Assembly (NCBI GenBank): GCA_034190875.2
Contig: CM067346.1
Span: 46,003,432-46,067,431, forward strand
Length of the DNA: 64,000 bases
Reading direction: 5' to 3'
Origin: Urechis unicinctus
Lineage: Eukaryota > Annelida > Polychaeta > Xenopneusta > Urechidae
Below are positions 24,530 through 36,430 of the stretch, in pieces; the first letter of the stretch is position 1, and each line of letters starts with the position of its first letter. A model generated the notes under the pieces. That model saw only the letters and a list, made by a program, of their open reading frames with translations. It did no database searches and was not told where the DNA came from. The position numbers and the translations under genes are program-made.

Positions 24530-24740
24530 AGAATGCCGACAAATTAATAAGATTACAACAGTCGTCGCCATCAGAAAACTAATGACAGACGGGAAATCTG
24601 ATATGTTTTTGCCAGCGGCGTGTGCCATGAGCTGTCTGTGCGGAATCTACCAAATCAAACTCCCCTTACTTGGGCAGCAGTGGAAATCAGGTTCAATTCG
24701 TTGCGTTTGTTGATAATCTTTAAAACATAACCTAATGAAA
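24530..24740 (+). repeat. array block Q (diverged relative of the island)
   Basis: Relative of 19,760-20,003 at about 4.8 kb (GACAGACGG(G)AAATCTG, GAGCTGTCTGTGCGGAATCT, GCAGCAGTG). The mirror on the right is about 46,000-46,130. The minus frame over this block (24,380-24,628, 82 codons) is frameshifted in the mirror. Confidence 0.55.
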
Positions 24741-25711
24741 GTGTAACCTGGGATGGCAAGGTGCTACAATTTTGGCAATTACACATGTCAAATTCAGGAG
24801 CAATCCGTTAACAAAAACAGTTCAAAACGTGCCTTTCAATATCAATGCTCTGGAAGGCAAATTGGAAGTCCATTAGCCATTCTTGTACCTTTTCGCGCTG
24901 GTATTACACGCTTCAGTGGTATCATTGTTAAGATAGATAGTGTAACAATCAGTGTATGTATATATATGTACCTGACCAGTCACGACTGTTACGTTATTTC
25001 CTTACACAATTGTGGCCATGGTTATCAGAGTTTGTGCTGACAATCGGTAAAACATAACGATGGTTTTGATTCTTTACCAAGCAACCTAGTTCCATTTTTG
25101 GTTGAACCGCACACCCAATGCTGCGACAATAATGATTCAAAAACTGTAGGAGCAGATAGTCAATGATTGGTCAGAATAATTTCTTTGTGGCCCATTATTA
25201 TCAATCAATTATTGCTTCATTGTACCCCGCAAGGCTTTACTATCATGCAATTCCTCCCACATTGTCTCATAATAGACCGATTGTACTGCATGATTCTGAT
25301 TTATTCGTTTCAACAGCTTATTATTATAGGAATCAGTGGCGCAGCTTTCCTTTTCATGTATGCTGTGAAAAACATAGACATTAGTAAGCGTCGGTGTCCA
25401 TTAGATAACGTTTATCACGTGTAAATAAACTAAATCTAGATCTAAAAGCTCATAGCTCATAATTTGCAATCCATTGCAACCATGGCAGCTTGTAGTTGGT
25501 ATGTAATCATTCAGTTTGATTGGGTTATCGCTGGCTACAAACAGCCTCTTAAGCCAAAATATTACAACAATGTTAAGGAAGTAGTACCCAGAGATAAACT
25601 ATCACTGTAACTCTAATGAGTACAACGTATTCCATACTAACAGCAAACGTACAGCTACCAATATATGATACAGGCAGCACCGAAGATTCCCATTACAATA
25701 CACAGTGTAAG

Positions 25712-26635
25712 CCACAATAATAAACAAGATGCCCATGAAACCATGTGTCAACTTGGCCTTATAAAAATAATAACAAAAAACATTGAAAATTACATACTGT
25801 ATCGCGAGACAAAAAATAGTTAACAAACATTGATTCAGAAGCTAACTAACGTTACTGATTATAATGTGGTCATGGCTGACAAAGTGTTCGGAAGTGACGT
25901 CATCGACATCCATAAAACAAATATTTAGTGATAGCCACTGCCTCTAACAACATTCGACTAAATTTTTATGACCATCCATCAAATATTGTTGAAGTTATAA
26001 GCGATTGAAAAATGTGGTAAAACACTGATACCACGATTTTTCGACCATAAGCGCTTGGGAAAACCGTTGGTTGGATGCCCACATATATCATTAGAAAAAG
26101 TTTGCAATTAGAAAGAGCTACACAATGGTGTAAATTATATAACGATCTGACTATTATTAACGGAGTTATTCGAGATACTAGTTTTTCACTTATTCGATGA
26201 CCTTGACCTTAGTTTTGGGTCAAGGTCAAAACAAAACCTCTCGGTTCTACGCATTATCCACGCCTAGCGATTGACGAAAAAAAATTAAAAAAATTTGCAA
26301 AATTGCAACCTGTATCGCGGATCAAAAAAAATTGATAACTTATAGGCGCTCAAACTATTCATGAAACTTATGTTGCCATTTTGACCGATACCGTCGGTGC
26401 GATAGCCAAATATGTCATTAAAAAAAGTTTGCAATTAGAATGAGCTACACGATGGTGTAAATTATGTAATGATCCGACCATTATTAACGGAGCTATTCGA
26501 GGTACTAGTTTTTCACTTATTCGAAGACCTTGACCTTAGTTTTGGGTCAAGGTCAAAACAAAACCTCTCGGTTCTGCGCATCATTGCCGCCTAACGATTG
26601 ACGATCGCCATAACTTGGCTTCCAGCCAAGTTAAT
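25712..26635. mobile_element. 0.92-kb insertion in left arm only
   Basis: The right arm near 45,025-45,035 passes directly from the counterpart of GTAAGCC(A)CA to the counterpart of TAATAATTCAGCGC. The insertion therefore lies between these points, with a TAATAA-like word at both edges as a possible target duplication. It contains two copies of a 327-bp unit and ends at a perfect hairpin, AACTTGGCT/AGCCAAGTT (26,612-26,632). No transposase or RT is visible. It is a non-autonomous insertion of unknown class. Confidence 0.7.
26040..26605. repeat. 327-bp direct repeat, 2 copies, with TGACCT palindrome
   Basis: Each unit has a core AAAGTTTGCAATTAGAA(A/T)GAG, TATTCGA, ACTAGTTTTTCACTTATTCGA, then a near-palindrome of TGACCTTGACCTT, six bases and GGGTCAAGGTCA. 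The cores start at 26,094 and 26,420. Second-copy divergence is roughly 10%. The palindrome places two directly repeated TGACCT half-sites opposite two AGGTCA half-sites. Confidence 0.8.
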
Positions 26636-27489
26636 AATTCAGCGCTTTGTAATTATCTTCATACCAAATAGGTCTTCGGAGACATTCCCATATGTTAGCT
26701 GGAACTCATAATCACTCAAGGGTACAATAACTACTGCTGAGGGTACTTCAGAGGATCTTTATGGATTTGTCCTGGTTGGTAAACGTGTCTAATGCCCTTT
26801 GCTGTGTAACAGTCACTTATTCTAGCGCTAGGCCCTCAAGCAATTTAGCAATTGGCTGTAAGATTGATCTGTCTAGCCTTTGACGATTTTCAATACATGT
26901 CAATGCAGAAGAATAACTTTCATGAAAATGAAATAAGCATTAACTATTCTCGATGGTTTTTCATTTAATACAATGTCCTAGTTCCTTCGCATTGAATAAT
27001 ATGCTGTAAATGTTTGCCGATAAATATGATGTAACTTTTAATCCAAATGTATCTAATATGGTAAGACAGGATTCGATACGGTGGTATGGTACGGCTCACC
27101 TATTAAATGGAAAATATGTTGATAAAATAAAAATGACCGGTGATTGCGATCGAATATCAAAATGCTCAATGTTTAATGTATCATTGAACTAAATGTTTGG
27201 GAAAATTGGCAAGCTAATTAAACAGCACGCTGTGATACCTCTACCTGATTTAAGCCCATATGTACGCAATAGATTAAGGCGGTTAGGAGATTACCCGATC
27301 TCCCGTTATGTACGGAGAGTTGATTATTGGGGGCAGTTAATTAGCATTTATTGCCTATAAAAACGTTTGAGTGATTGTTCGGATGCCCCAAGGGTGAGAA
27401 AGCATTTCTATGGTGCATAGAAAAAAATGATTGAAATAATGTCTTATCACCACTTGGAAGCGATATAGCTTATAAACGTGCAATATAAA

Positions 27490-28800
27490 CATAAGTAATG
27501 ATATGATGTATAATCGAACAAATAAATCACAATGAGTCGTTAACAAATTGACAAAAGGTATTGATATGTACTTTTCATTGAATGATTTGAAATACTGTAT
27601 CGACGGACTCCACAACAAAATTAATCGCATTATTTGAGAAATCTTGATATCGTAGTGGTAGGCTATTGTTTCGTTCTTCATTCGGATGTATGGTGCACAA
27701 CTTGTTTATCATCTCACATTTCATTTATTTTGGTACCTTGAGTGAACCACACACACATGCATATAATATATATAAATATACATCTATAGATATATATTTA
27801 TAAATGAATATAATTATATATGTTTATAACTATATGTGTCCATATATACATATATAAACACATATAAATATATACATATACATATAAACATATATGCATA
27901 TATGAATATATATGTACGCGCGTAAACGTACATAAGGTGTAATATGATATTGTATTATACACTAATGAATCAGTACTAAATTAATGAGGTTAACGCTAGC
28001 TTTTTGAGAAAGAACCAGCTGCAGTTAATTCATGCAGCCAGCTTCTATACTGTTGTAGTGGTATTATATATCAGAAAGTAATATTATTGCAAGTTTGCGT
28101 TTAACAATTAATATATGCACCTAGCGCCCGTACTCTCTTAGTGATAATAGATATCAGAAAGAGATATTAAGTCTGCGTTTAATTATATAGAGGTCGTAAT
28201 TAACGGTATTTGAGACAGTTATTGACCGTAAGGCATGCTCAATAGGCCTCCAGGTACTTGAATGGGATCAATAGTGTGGTTGCATAATGGACCTCAAGAC
28301 CATTTGACATCAATAGGCCGACAAGCCTAATAGGAAGAATCATTCTTACAAAAACAATCACCACATGCATTCATACTGTTTTTTCTGCACAGTCCATATC
28401 ATTCGGGTCCATTAGGCGCAGCGCTTTGCGGTGATTCTTTAAATGTCAGCAGTAAATATAAAACGTTAATGCACATTATCGATCACACTCAGTTTATAAA
28501 AAACCAAAACAATCCAGCCGTTATGAACCCAGAGTACCGTTGTACCGTTGTACTTATTTACTGCAAATAAACATCGTATCATCAGACACTCAATTCAGAT
28601 ATACAACTTAGGGATAGTTATATCTTCACGGCTGGCCATGGGCATTCAAATGTTTTGTGGCCACATCTATTTTGCCTGCAGCAGCAGACGTCAGCCGATG
28701 TGCACGAATACGCCTCACTGACATTACATTAGATTGCGTTATTGAATGATGAACCTAAACAACTTTTAAAAAATACATCCGTTTAAAAAACAGCTCTCGG
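27490..28800. other. left-specific segment with AT-rich tract
   Basis: At this point the arms carry unrelated sequence: about 1.3 kb here and about 1.2 kb at 42,965-44,165 on the right. Homology resumes on both sides (GCATTTCTATGGTGCATAG at 27,403; GCTAATGCCTGCTAATGAC mirrored near 28,815). This implies at least one replacement or two independent insertions. Confidence 0.5.
27755..27925. repeat. TA/TATG-rich tract
   Basis: A mixed TATA, ATAC and ATAAA low-complexity run, ending GTACGCGCGTAAACGTAC. It is absent from the right arm. Confidence 0.85.
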
Positions 28801-29593
28801 ATACAACGCAAAGAATTAGTCATTAGCAGGCATTAGCACAACGACCAAATGTATATTTGTTGATAACTGATTGATATCTCACATCGGATGACTACGCACA
28901 TGTATTAGGTTTAATGTTCCGTCTATTACAGCCACACATTTACGACAGCAATTATGCAATGAGGTTTACACTGCACGTGAACCTAATTCAGTGAAAATTG
29001 GTTAGAGCTGATCTATGCTGCACGGGGTTATTGCTTGTGAAGTGGCGTTGCTTCCATTCCATCATAAAAATGTCTTGAGAGTTGATGCCCCCAGACATCC
29101 ATATTCCCCGTTATCTCTACTCAATGTATTTTGGGATGAAATTACTTACATTCAATAATGTTCTATATAAATTTCCGATGATTATTTTGCTGTAGCTCAG
29201 CGTTCGTTGTAAATTCAGTTCCTGCATAGGGACAGTGACGATGGAATCATGGATTTGTATCTTTTGTCAACTGACACAAACACCGAACTGTTTAATCGTT
29301 TCGAGGTTTTCTTCGTCAACTTGCACATGTGAACTATTGATTGGATATGAGTTTCAAGTATCCGAGAGCAGAAAAAACCAGGATATTATGATATTACGCC
29401 AGGCCGCATACCCACTTGAATCAAGGGTAACAAATTAGCAATTATACGGGAACATTCGATTTGTAGCTGGATCTTTTTTAAAGCAATCAAGGAAGTCAGC
29501 CGAATGTCACTGTGTCTGTGATGTCACAAAATACACTTTTCGTTAACATGTTTACAGTCAAACAAACCGAATATTTTCAAAATCTCTCCTCAA

Positions 29594-29830
29594 TTACATT
29601 TTTAAGTACATAAGTGCAAGTGATCGTAAAAACAGTTTACGTTGATTCTAGTAGTACAATAATTGACATATGTTGTGTTTTACAATGAAACCTTATCAAA
29701 TGCGCACGCAACCTTGCCTCTAGGGATTTTTATCAGTGCCACATGCGGGTTTCATTGTAAAACACAATAACAAAATATATCGATAACTGTACTACATGGA
29801 TCACCGATAAAGACGAAAACTATTTAAGCA
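29594..29830. mobile_element. collapsed inverted-repeat element (left arm)
   Basis: The two halves are inverted copies of each other: GTAGTACAATAATTGACATA, TTGTGTTTTACAATGAAACC (29,650-29,694) faces its reverse complement (29,747-29,805), leaving a spacer of about 50 bp. The right-arm counterpart (40,634-42,213) has the same outer ends but about 1.3 kb more interior. The left copy thus looks like an internally deleted, near-hairpin (MITE-like) derivative at the same site. Confidence 0.65.
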
Positions 29831-29935
29831 GATCACGACAGTTACTGAAAACATTGTAACGTAAAGCAAATCACGACAGTTACTGAAAACATTGCCGGGA
29901 AACAACTCACGACAGTTACTGAAAACACTGTACAG
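29827..29935. repeat. 38-bp minisatellite, about 2.7 copies (left)
   Basis: The unit is ATCACGACAGTTACTGAAAA plus CATTGTAACGTAAAGCAA. The mirror at 40,467-40,636 has 4.4 copies. Confidence 0.85.
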
Positions 29936-31364
29936 GTATTTATGGTAATTATGTAGTCACCATATAGTAATATTCAAACCCTTCCTTAGCGAATAAATGT
30001 GATGTTGGACAGATTCAGATAATCGATTAGAATGTTAAAATATCAGTATCGTGCCAATGCTCTCAACCCATTTGTAATCATTGCCGTATGAATACTTAAT
30101 AACTTAATGAAAATCAATAGCATTAATATATTTATTGAGCAGATACATATACAATCTTGGTTAATTTACTCCACTAATATATGGGTAAAAATATACCCAA
30201 TATGCCGTTGTAAAACTGACAAATGACATAATTTTATGATTTGCTAAATATTACCAAATCACGGCTTTATATTTGTCACATCGTCAATTATACCCTAAGC
30301 ATCGTTCAATCATGTAACAATGTATATGCCTGATACCATTTCAACAAACTTTGCACAACACTTATTGCAGTGTAAGGAATGTTTTTTGCATTGATCTTCT
30401 TTACGTGCAAATACAGCATTATGCACCCTTTGGGATAAGAAACCGAGATAGTCGACACGTCGAGGATGGATAAAATAAGTTAAGATGCATATATTGTGCC
30501 ATCAATTACTGCCTCCTCACCATGTATGCGGTCATGTCGGCTACGTTCATAACATCATTTTGTAAACGTGTATTTTAATATATTGCTGTAATCAAACAAC
30601 GCATCATTGTTAAGCGTGGCTTGCTTTGTTAATAATTATGATATTGCTGGGACCAAAAGTACTCCAGGTCGCCTGTGATTCAATAGTGATAATCACTAAC
30701 GGAATTAGAATTGACAAAAAAGCAGAGAGCAAAAGCTGGAAGGGTTGTCCGATTTAGTATATTTTTGTTAATTACAACGCGGTGCTTATATCGAAGTAAA
30801 TCACACTCGCAATTGGCTACCATGAAAGGAAGCAAATTAACGAAGGTCGATATTAGGGACAGTATAACGACCGAAGTGGCTAATCGCTGATGCTTTGTTT
30901 ATAATTACACATTTACACTGGGTTTTGTTCTAGGACATATTTACCAATTCGCCCATTGTTCGTATATGTGCGAGCATAGATGCAATTGTAATTGATATAA
31001 TGATATCAAATATCAAACAATATACATGGATGAATTTACCGAGGGTTACAAAAAGAATAACTCAAGCAATCTATGTATGACAACGTACCAATGTGAATAT
31101 ATATAAAAATAAAGTAAATACATCGCTCAGCTTGTTAGACTAAACAATATAATGATGTAGCTTGATTAATGTCAATCGTTAACGTAACGGTCTGTTAACC
31201 TCTTTCAGACACCAGAACCGGGACTTGCGGTGATGCACTTTGATTGCTTCCATTTACAAACGTTGTTGCATTAGTGATTGCAAGCCAGACAACACGATCG
31301 AGTTATTATCAGATGAGGCTAAGCAACTACCGGATCCATCATACAAATAAAACCAGCAATCAAT

Positions 31365-32565
31365 ACACAGAATAGACAGAGATATTGTTGCAGATATTTT
31401 GTGGATATATGCGAAAGAAACAGGGGTCATTTTTATATAAATTGCCAATGCTATTAAAGGATTACAATTATGATAATGGGAATAGAATGAGTCTTTTGAT
31501 ATTTCCACAAAGCGATAAAGCGATATCTATTACCTACATTGTAAACGCTTGTTCAGGCTTTTATTACCATATGCTATATTTACATCACACAGAAACCTGG
31601 TATCAATTTTCAAAAACTTTGAGTTAAAACTGAACGTGTTGTTTTATTTGTATACGTACAAAAACGTGATACAACAGTTACTCCAATGAATCCAGACAAT
31701 TACATTCAGAATATATATGTAGATGGACAGAAAAAGCAAGGCAACTTTCAAGAGTACGACTGGACCACAAAAGGGAACCGATAACTCTCGTCCAATTTCT
31801 GATTATGGCATCCTGTTGTCATGGTCACGCTGTCGCATTCCTCTTCATATCAATCAGGGATGGCCAATTGAACGCCGTAGTTGAGTTGTAAGCCTCTGAC
31901 CGTGGATGGTGTTAATGATACAATTCATTCTTAGCCTATGCTCTAGAAAAGTTGCCCCTCCCCCAGCCAAGATGACCTGGTATCGCACCGTTTGTGTCTG
32001 TAGACGATTTGTTTAATGTAACCATACTACTGCATGCGAGTTTGATGACAATATCATGATGGTCTAGTCAAAGCGCAACTTATCAAAAATGATGTTTTCG
32101 GCGATGCCGCAGATTAGACAATGTTCGCAACACTGCCCAAGCGTAAGAGAGGTTTTTACAGACAAGGTACTGGCTGCTCGTGACACACAACAACGCTATA
32201 ATGCTTCTTGACATGTTCATCGTCCATCATGGCGTTTCATCCGGATACTCTGACGTAAAAATTCATGTTGCGTATTACAGTTATGTTTTTCATTCATCCG
32301 TTTTACATAGATCTCCTGTTTTATCTATTGATTTGCCATTGCATAACCATTGTGGTCTTTACTTAATCAATCACATACGCTTTTGATAAAACCACATGGA
32401 CTGAGCGCTACCGACACTAACTTTTTTTCCAAAACATTGAGGCTTAATTCAAAAGACCGTTAATTCTAACCTGAATAAGACAAGGCGACGAAATAACCAA
32501 GTCATAAATGATTCCGAGAACGAGAGATATGTTGTCAAGCAGATGAATCCTGCTGACTCGTGCAG
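31365..32565. other. left-specific 1.2-kb segment
   Basis: The right arm has only about 60 bp here (38,372-38,430). The segment includes 32,035-32,155, a diverged direct copy of 32,715-32,836 (shared CAT(T)ATCATGATG, GCGCAA(C/G)TTATCAAA, ATG(C)CG(C/T)AGA, GACAATGTT(C/T)GCAA, GAGAGGTTTT), offset about 685 bp. The extra length on the left is thus partly a local duplication. Confidence 0.6.
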
Positions 32566-35500
32566 TTAGGATATATCGCGGAAAGCACACGGTTCAGCAT
32601 AAAAAAATTACACTAGGAATTCGATGATGAATAAATACCATCGCTTCGTTTGGAGTTTGTAAAAGATTTCGGCCTGCCAGACAGTGTGTTTTCAGTTTTG
32701 TATTATGTAACAATACTGATGGCATTATCATGATGTCATGGTGGTCAAGGCGCAAGTTATCAAACATGATGTATTCGGCAATGCCGTAGAGTGGACAATG
32801 TTTGCAATGCTGCCCTAGCATGAGAGAGGTTTTATATTGTCACACTTATGAATAACAAATAATCCTTGTATGGTCAGAACTTTATTTAAATAATAACATC
32901 TGTAAATGTTTACTGTTGTTTCGTTTCCGTTTTTTCAGATGACTTGAGAATCATTAAGTTTCCATCTGATACTGATTGGTAAAGTTTTACTATTGAATTG
33001 ATAGGGACATGAAGTAAAAATAAAGGGATTTATTGGACCCATTGTGGTAACTTTGCCAGAAATGGGCAGCAAACTAAAAGCCGCAGCGATCGAGCGGAGT
33101 TAATATACACCATACAAAGTGATTTGACGATAGACGGAATATGACTCATAAATTGTGTAGTAGTATTCATCATGATAGTTAGTGATAATACATAACGACT
33201 TAATGTATACATACGGTTCAAGAGGGAGAGCTATACGTTTACGCGCTTGAGACATAAGCTGAGTCACGTGATAATATATGTCAAATAGGGATCAAACCAG
33301 CCGAGCTCTATCTCATTTCCGTCATTCAATAACTTGCCTATCCATAATTGGTAATTAAAAAATATTTTTCCTTTAACATATCTTTTTATAGTTATCTTAT
33401 TGGCCTGATTAACTGGAGATATCACTGAAGGGTTACTATAATGAATCCAGGTTGCTGGCATATTAATAGTGCTACTAAGTTGCCACCAAGGGTCCAATAA
33501 ATCACTTTGATTTGACCTAAAGTTTCTTGTCACTACAAAATATAGAGCGTCGACTATTATGCCCGACTGCGGTTATATTCAATATGCATTTCCTGCAATT
33601 TATGCTTTGTTTTGCATTGTTTTTGCAGCTTGAATATGATTGCAAAAACTATGCAAAACAAAGCGAACAGGGTAGAATAACACCTCATGAAGTAATGAAG
33701 CAGCTTACGATGCCTCAGAATGTCTACGCCCCGCACCCCCTCCCCCCAAAAAAACAGGGTTTTTAATTAACAAATTGAGGAGTTAATTGTTGAGTATATT
33801 TAATTATTTGTAATTAATGAATAACACCGATGTCAACCACTAGGCGCAGCTGTGCCACACTACGACAGGTAGACATCGATTACTGGAATGCTTATGTCCC
33901 AGAAGTCACGAGTGTAATAATGTGACAATTAACATCCATCGACATTGTTCAAGTTATCTCTAAGGCTATTATCAGCTGTCGGTGCTACTAATGAGGTACA
34001 TCGATTATGCTTTTAGGCGCTGAAGGGATTCATCAAAGAGCCCTACGAATGTTCTAAATATATTCAGATAGATCGAGACAATGTAAAATGTGGAAGCAAT
34101 ACTTCTTATGTATAATGAACGGAAATGAACACGATAATATACTTGTTTATTTTCCAATCGTTGTATATATATATATACTAAAATCGGGATATCCGCTTCA
34201 GGATCATGGTAAAAGCACATCATGAACATTACTGTTTGCCCGTCTGAATCAAGACTTAGGAAAACAAATTAGCGGAATCGATGAAAAACACCCGTGGAGT
34301 CAGTAAATACAACTAGTACTAGTGTCAATATCACGTCCCGTCAAGAATGAGTAATATAACATTAAAACTGCTTTTAGAATTCGTCGGGGTGACCGATTGG
34401 ACCCAACATTACGGAAACGATTTCCAGAAATTTCAAGGAATCGGTCAATGACAGTTTGAGGGCAGAATCTTGACCCTATATTTCATGAGGTGCACATTTC
34501 AACGCCTTGGGACAAAATGTAAAATACCTATAAAGAGCAGTGCAGAGTCGGAAGAGGATAAACAGTGATATTTTTATCTATTGACTATTTCCAATAACAA
34601 TCTTCTCTCACAAATAGCTGTATTTATACAAGGGAATCGTAGCCTAGGGAAAAGCCATTTGTAGATTTAATTTTAGGCACCGGCCTTGACAATTCTTTTT
34701 TGGCGGAATGCTTCCTCACGTTTCATTACCTTTGGTGATTTCAAACCCGACTTCGATGACGACTCATCTCGGTTTGGCAAATTTGCTTGTCAACCAGCAT
34801 TTTTTACGCTCTGTTAGACTCATTGCCCCAGGACTCCAAAGACAAGTGCTCGTCCAAAGAATATTGATCCTATCCATCAGAAAATCATCGGACTATGACC
34901 AACACACCCACATCAGCAAAATTGTTTACTGAAGCGATGTGTCTCTGTAGAGGCCATAATATACTGGGCTGATATTGTGTAATCTCATTCGCTTTCATCC
35001 AAGGGGACATTTATTGTAGTATCAATATATCGAAATGACAACATAATGATGCTTTCCTTTGATGCCTCAGATCAGTTATAATGTTAAGATCAATATCATC
35101 ACGTGTGCATATCGGAAACGTCACCAAATGGAACCATGTTTGATATTGATGCATAAGTATCCGCTATGTAATAACAGCAACATGTTGTACCTTAACACGT
35201 TATGAAAATAGCCCATATGAGCACATGCAAGGTGCGACGGTTATAAACGATGACACAATATACAGCCTCAATAACGAGACCACGGCATCAAAAGCAATCT
35301 GATGGTCTTCATGCTTGTTAGCGCAGTGTGCCTTCGCAGAGAATATTATTGCACAAGGTGTGTTTGTAACAGTGTGCACACAGGGCTGTCTACTTTATAA
35401 TGCATGTCAACAGCAAAAGCGGCATGTGAATGTCCCCAAACCGTAATGTTCCCGTCGGCCGGTGTAAATGACTCGCAATCAACCTGCTTAGCATTGGATA

Positions 35501-35675
35501 TGTAAATAACACACAGTTTTTTTCCAAGCAGATGTTTCCAACAATAATGGCATCTATCCGACCAAATTTGCTTAATATGACTAACGACATATGATTAATT
35601 TACTCCTTTTATTTGCATCGGGGAAAACTCTTTATGATTAAAAAAGTTCTTTCCCGGTGTAAACAATTCATGTTA

Positions 35676-36430
35676 TCTCCCCATTCAAGTTACCCCTCGA
35701 TTTCCGATTACCCCCCACAATTCAGATTACTTCCATCCCTAAAACCATTTCTTTACTATATGAAAATGAAAAACAATTCACGCGGACTTGTATACATTAA
35801 CATTGATAAAAATATGTACATTTGAATGTGTATGTCACAGCCAAGGGAGATATATACCGCGGAATGACGGTGATATAGACTGTGACGTCCTTCAGTTTTG
35901 ATTCTTTAAACTTTAATATGTTGACCTTATTTCGGACAACATAACTCAAAGTGTTGACTAATATGAAATATATAACACAAATATAACCAAATCTGTACAA
36001 CTTTGACAAAATTCGTCCTTTTTTTAACCAAATTGATTCAATGTATGTCTTACTAGGATGCATCTTACTGGAACGCGTCTTACTGGGATGCATCTTACTA
36101 GACATAAACCACAGGGGTGACGTTCGGTTGCCAGTGAAGGCCTTTTAAGTGAACGCTTTGTCGAAAATTTGTATTGTTTTAACATTGTCTGAATTCTAGT
36201 TTTTATGACATTATATTAAGTATATGAATTGATTACTGGCAACATGTAAGTGTATGTGAATCATTGAAGTAACACATGATGGTAATCTGAAGTTGATTTC
36301 ATCCTACCCCCGGTAATCTGGAATTGAAGGGGGTAATATGAAATCGTCATTCATGTTACCCCCCGGGATAATCTCAAATCGCTTTCAGGTTAACGGGTGG
36401 TTATGTGAATGGAGGGTAATTTGAAATCGG
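35676..36430. mobile_element. candidate element with inverted ATTACCCC motif clusters
   Basis: A motif close to GATTTCnnATTACCCCC occurs about three times on the plus strand at 35,676-35,740. It occurs about five times on the minus strand at 36,279-36,429 (as GGGGTAATnTGAAATC). Spacing is about 25-28 bp. Inverted clusters of short repeats near the ends are typical of transposase-binding subterminal repeats in some DNA transposons. No transposase is visible, and exact ends and target duplication were not found. Confidence 0.5.
36042..36102. repeat. 15-16 bp tandem repeat, 4 copies
   Basis: Units of the form G(T/C)CTTACTGG(G/A)ATGCAT and CTTACTGGAACGC alternate. It sits inside the candidate spacer element and gives a spurious SKMHPSKT peptide repeat on the minus strand. 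Confidence 0.8.

Larger units (their letters stand above)
25535..26870 (+). repeat. array block R, copy 2, split by insertion
   Basis: Counterpart of 21,080-21,560, interrupted by the 0.92-kb insertion listed next. The right-arm mirror (44,870-45,200) is uninterrupted and gives the empty-site structure. Confidence 0.6.
12255..34252 (+). repeat. left arm of giant imperfect palindrome
   Basis: This 22-kb segment recurs in reverse complement and in the same order at about 36,637-55,690. Anchors (left with right): 34,010 with 36,880; 33,100 with 37,870; 32,800 with 38,150; 29,260 with 42,510; 24,600 with 46,050; 23,080 with 48,640; 21,750 with 49,790; 19,900 with 50,210; 18,080 with 51,830; 13,770 with 53,700; 12,400 with 55,580. 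Coordinate sums drift between about 67.5 and 71.8 kb because of indels. Identity is about 85-94% over much of the inner arm, higher in islands, and about 70-80% beyond 14 kb. No intact gene lies inside. It also carries the older direct array listed as separate blocks. Confidence 0.9.

Noticed and set aside
24380..24628. 82-codon minus frame with hydrophobic stretches
   Set aside because: An extra A near 46,055 frameshifts the mirror copy; no family recognised.
29235..29438. Open frame shared by both arms (MESWICIFC...)
   Set aside because: About ten replacement changes against about one silent change between the arms; no constraint on protein.
33030..33221. Open frame almost identical in both arms (mirror 37,792-37,974)
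   Set aside because: The DNA itself is nearly identical there, so the protein match adds no evidence; no domain is recognised.
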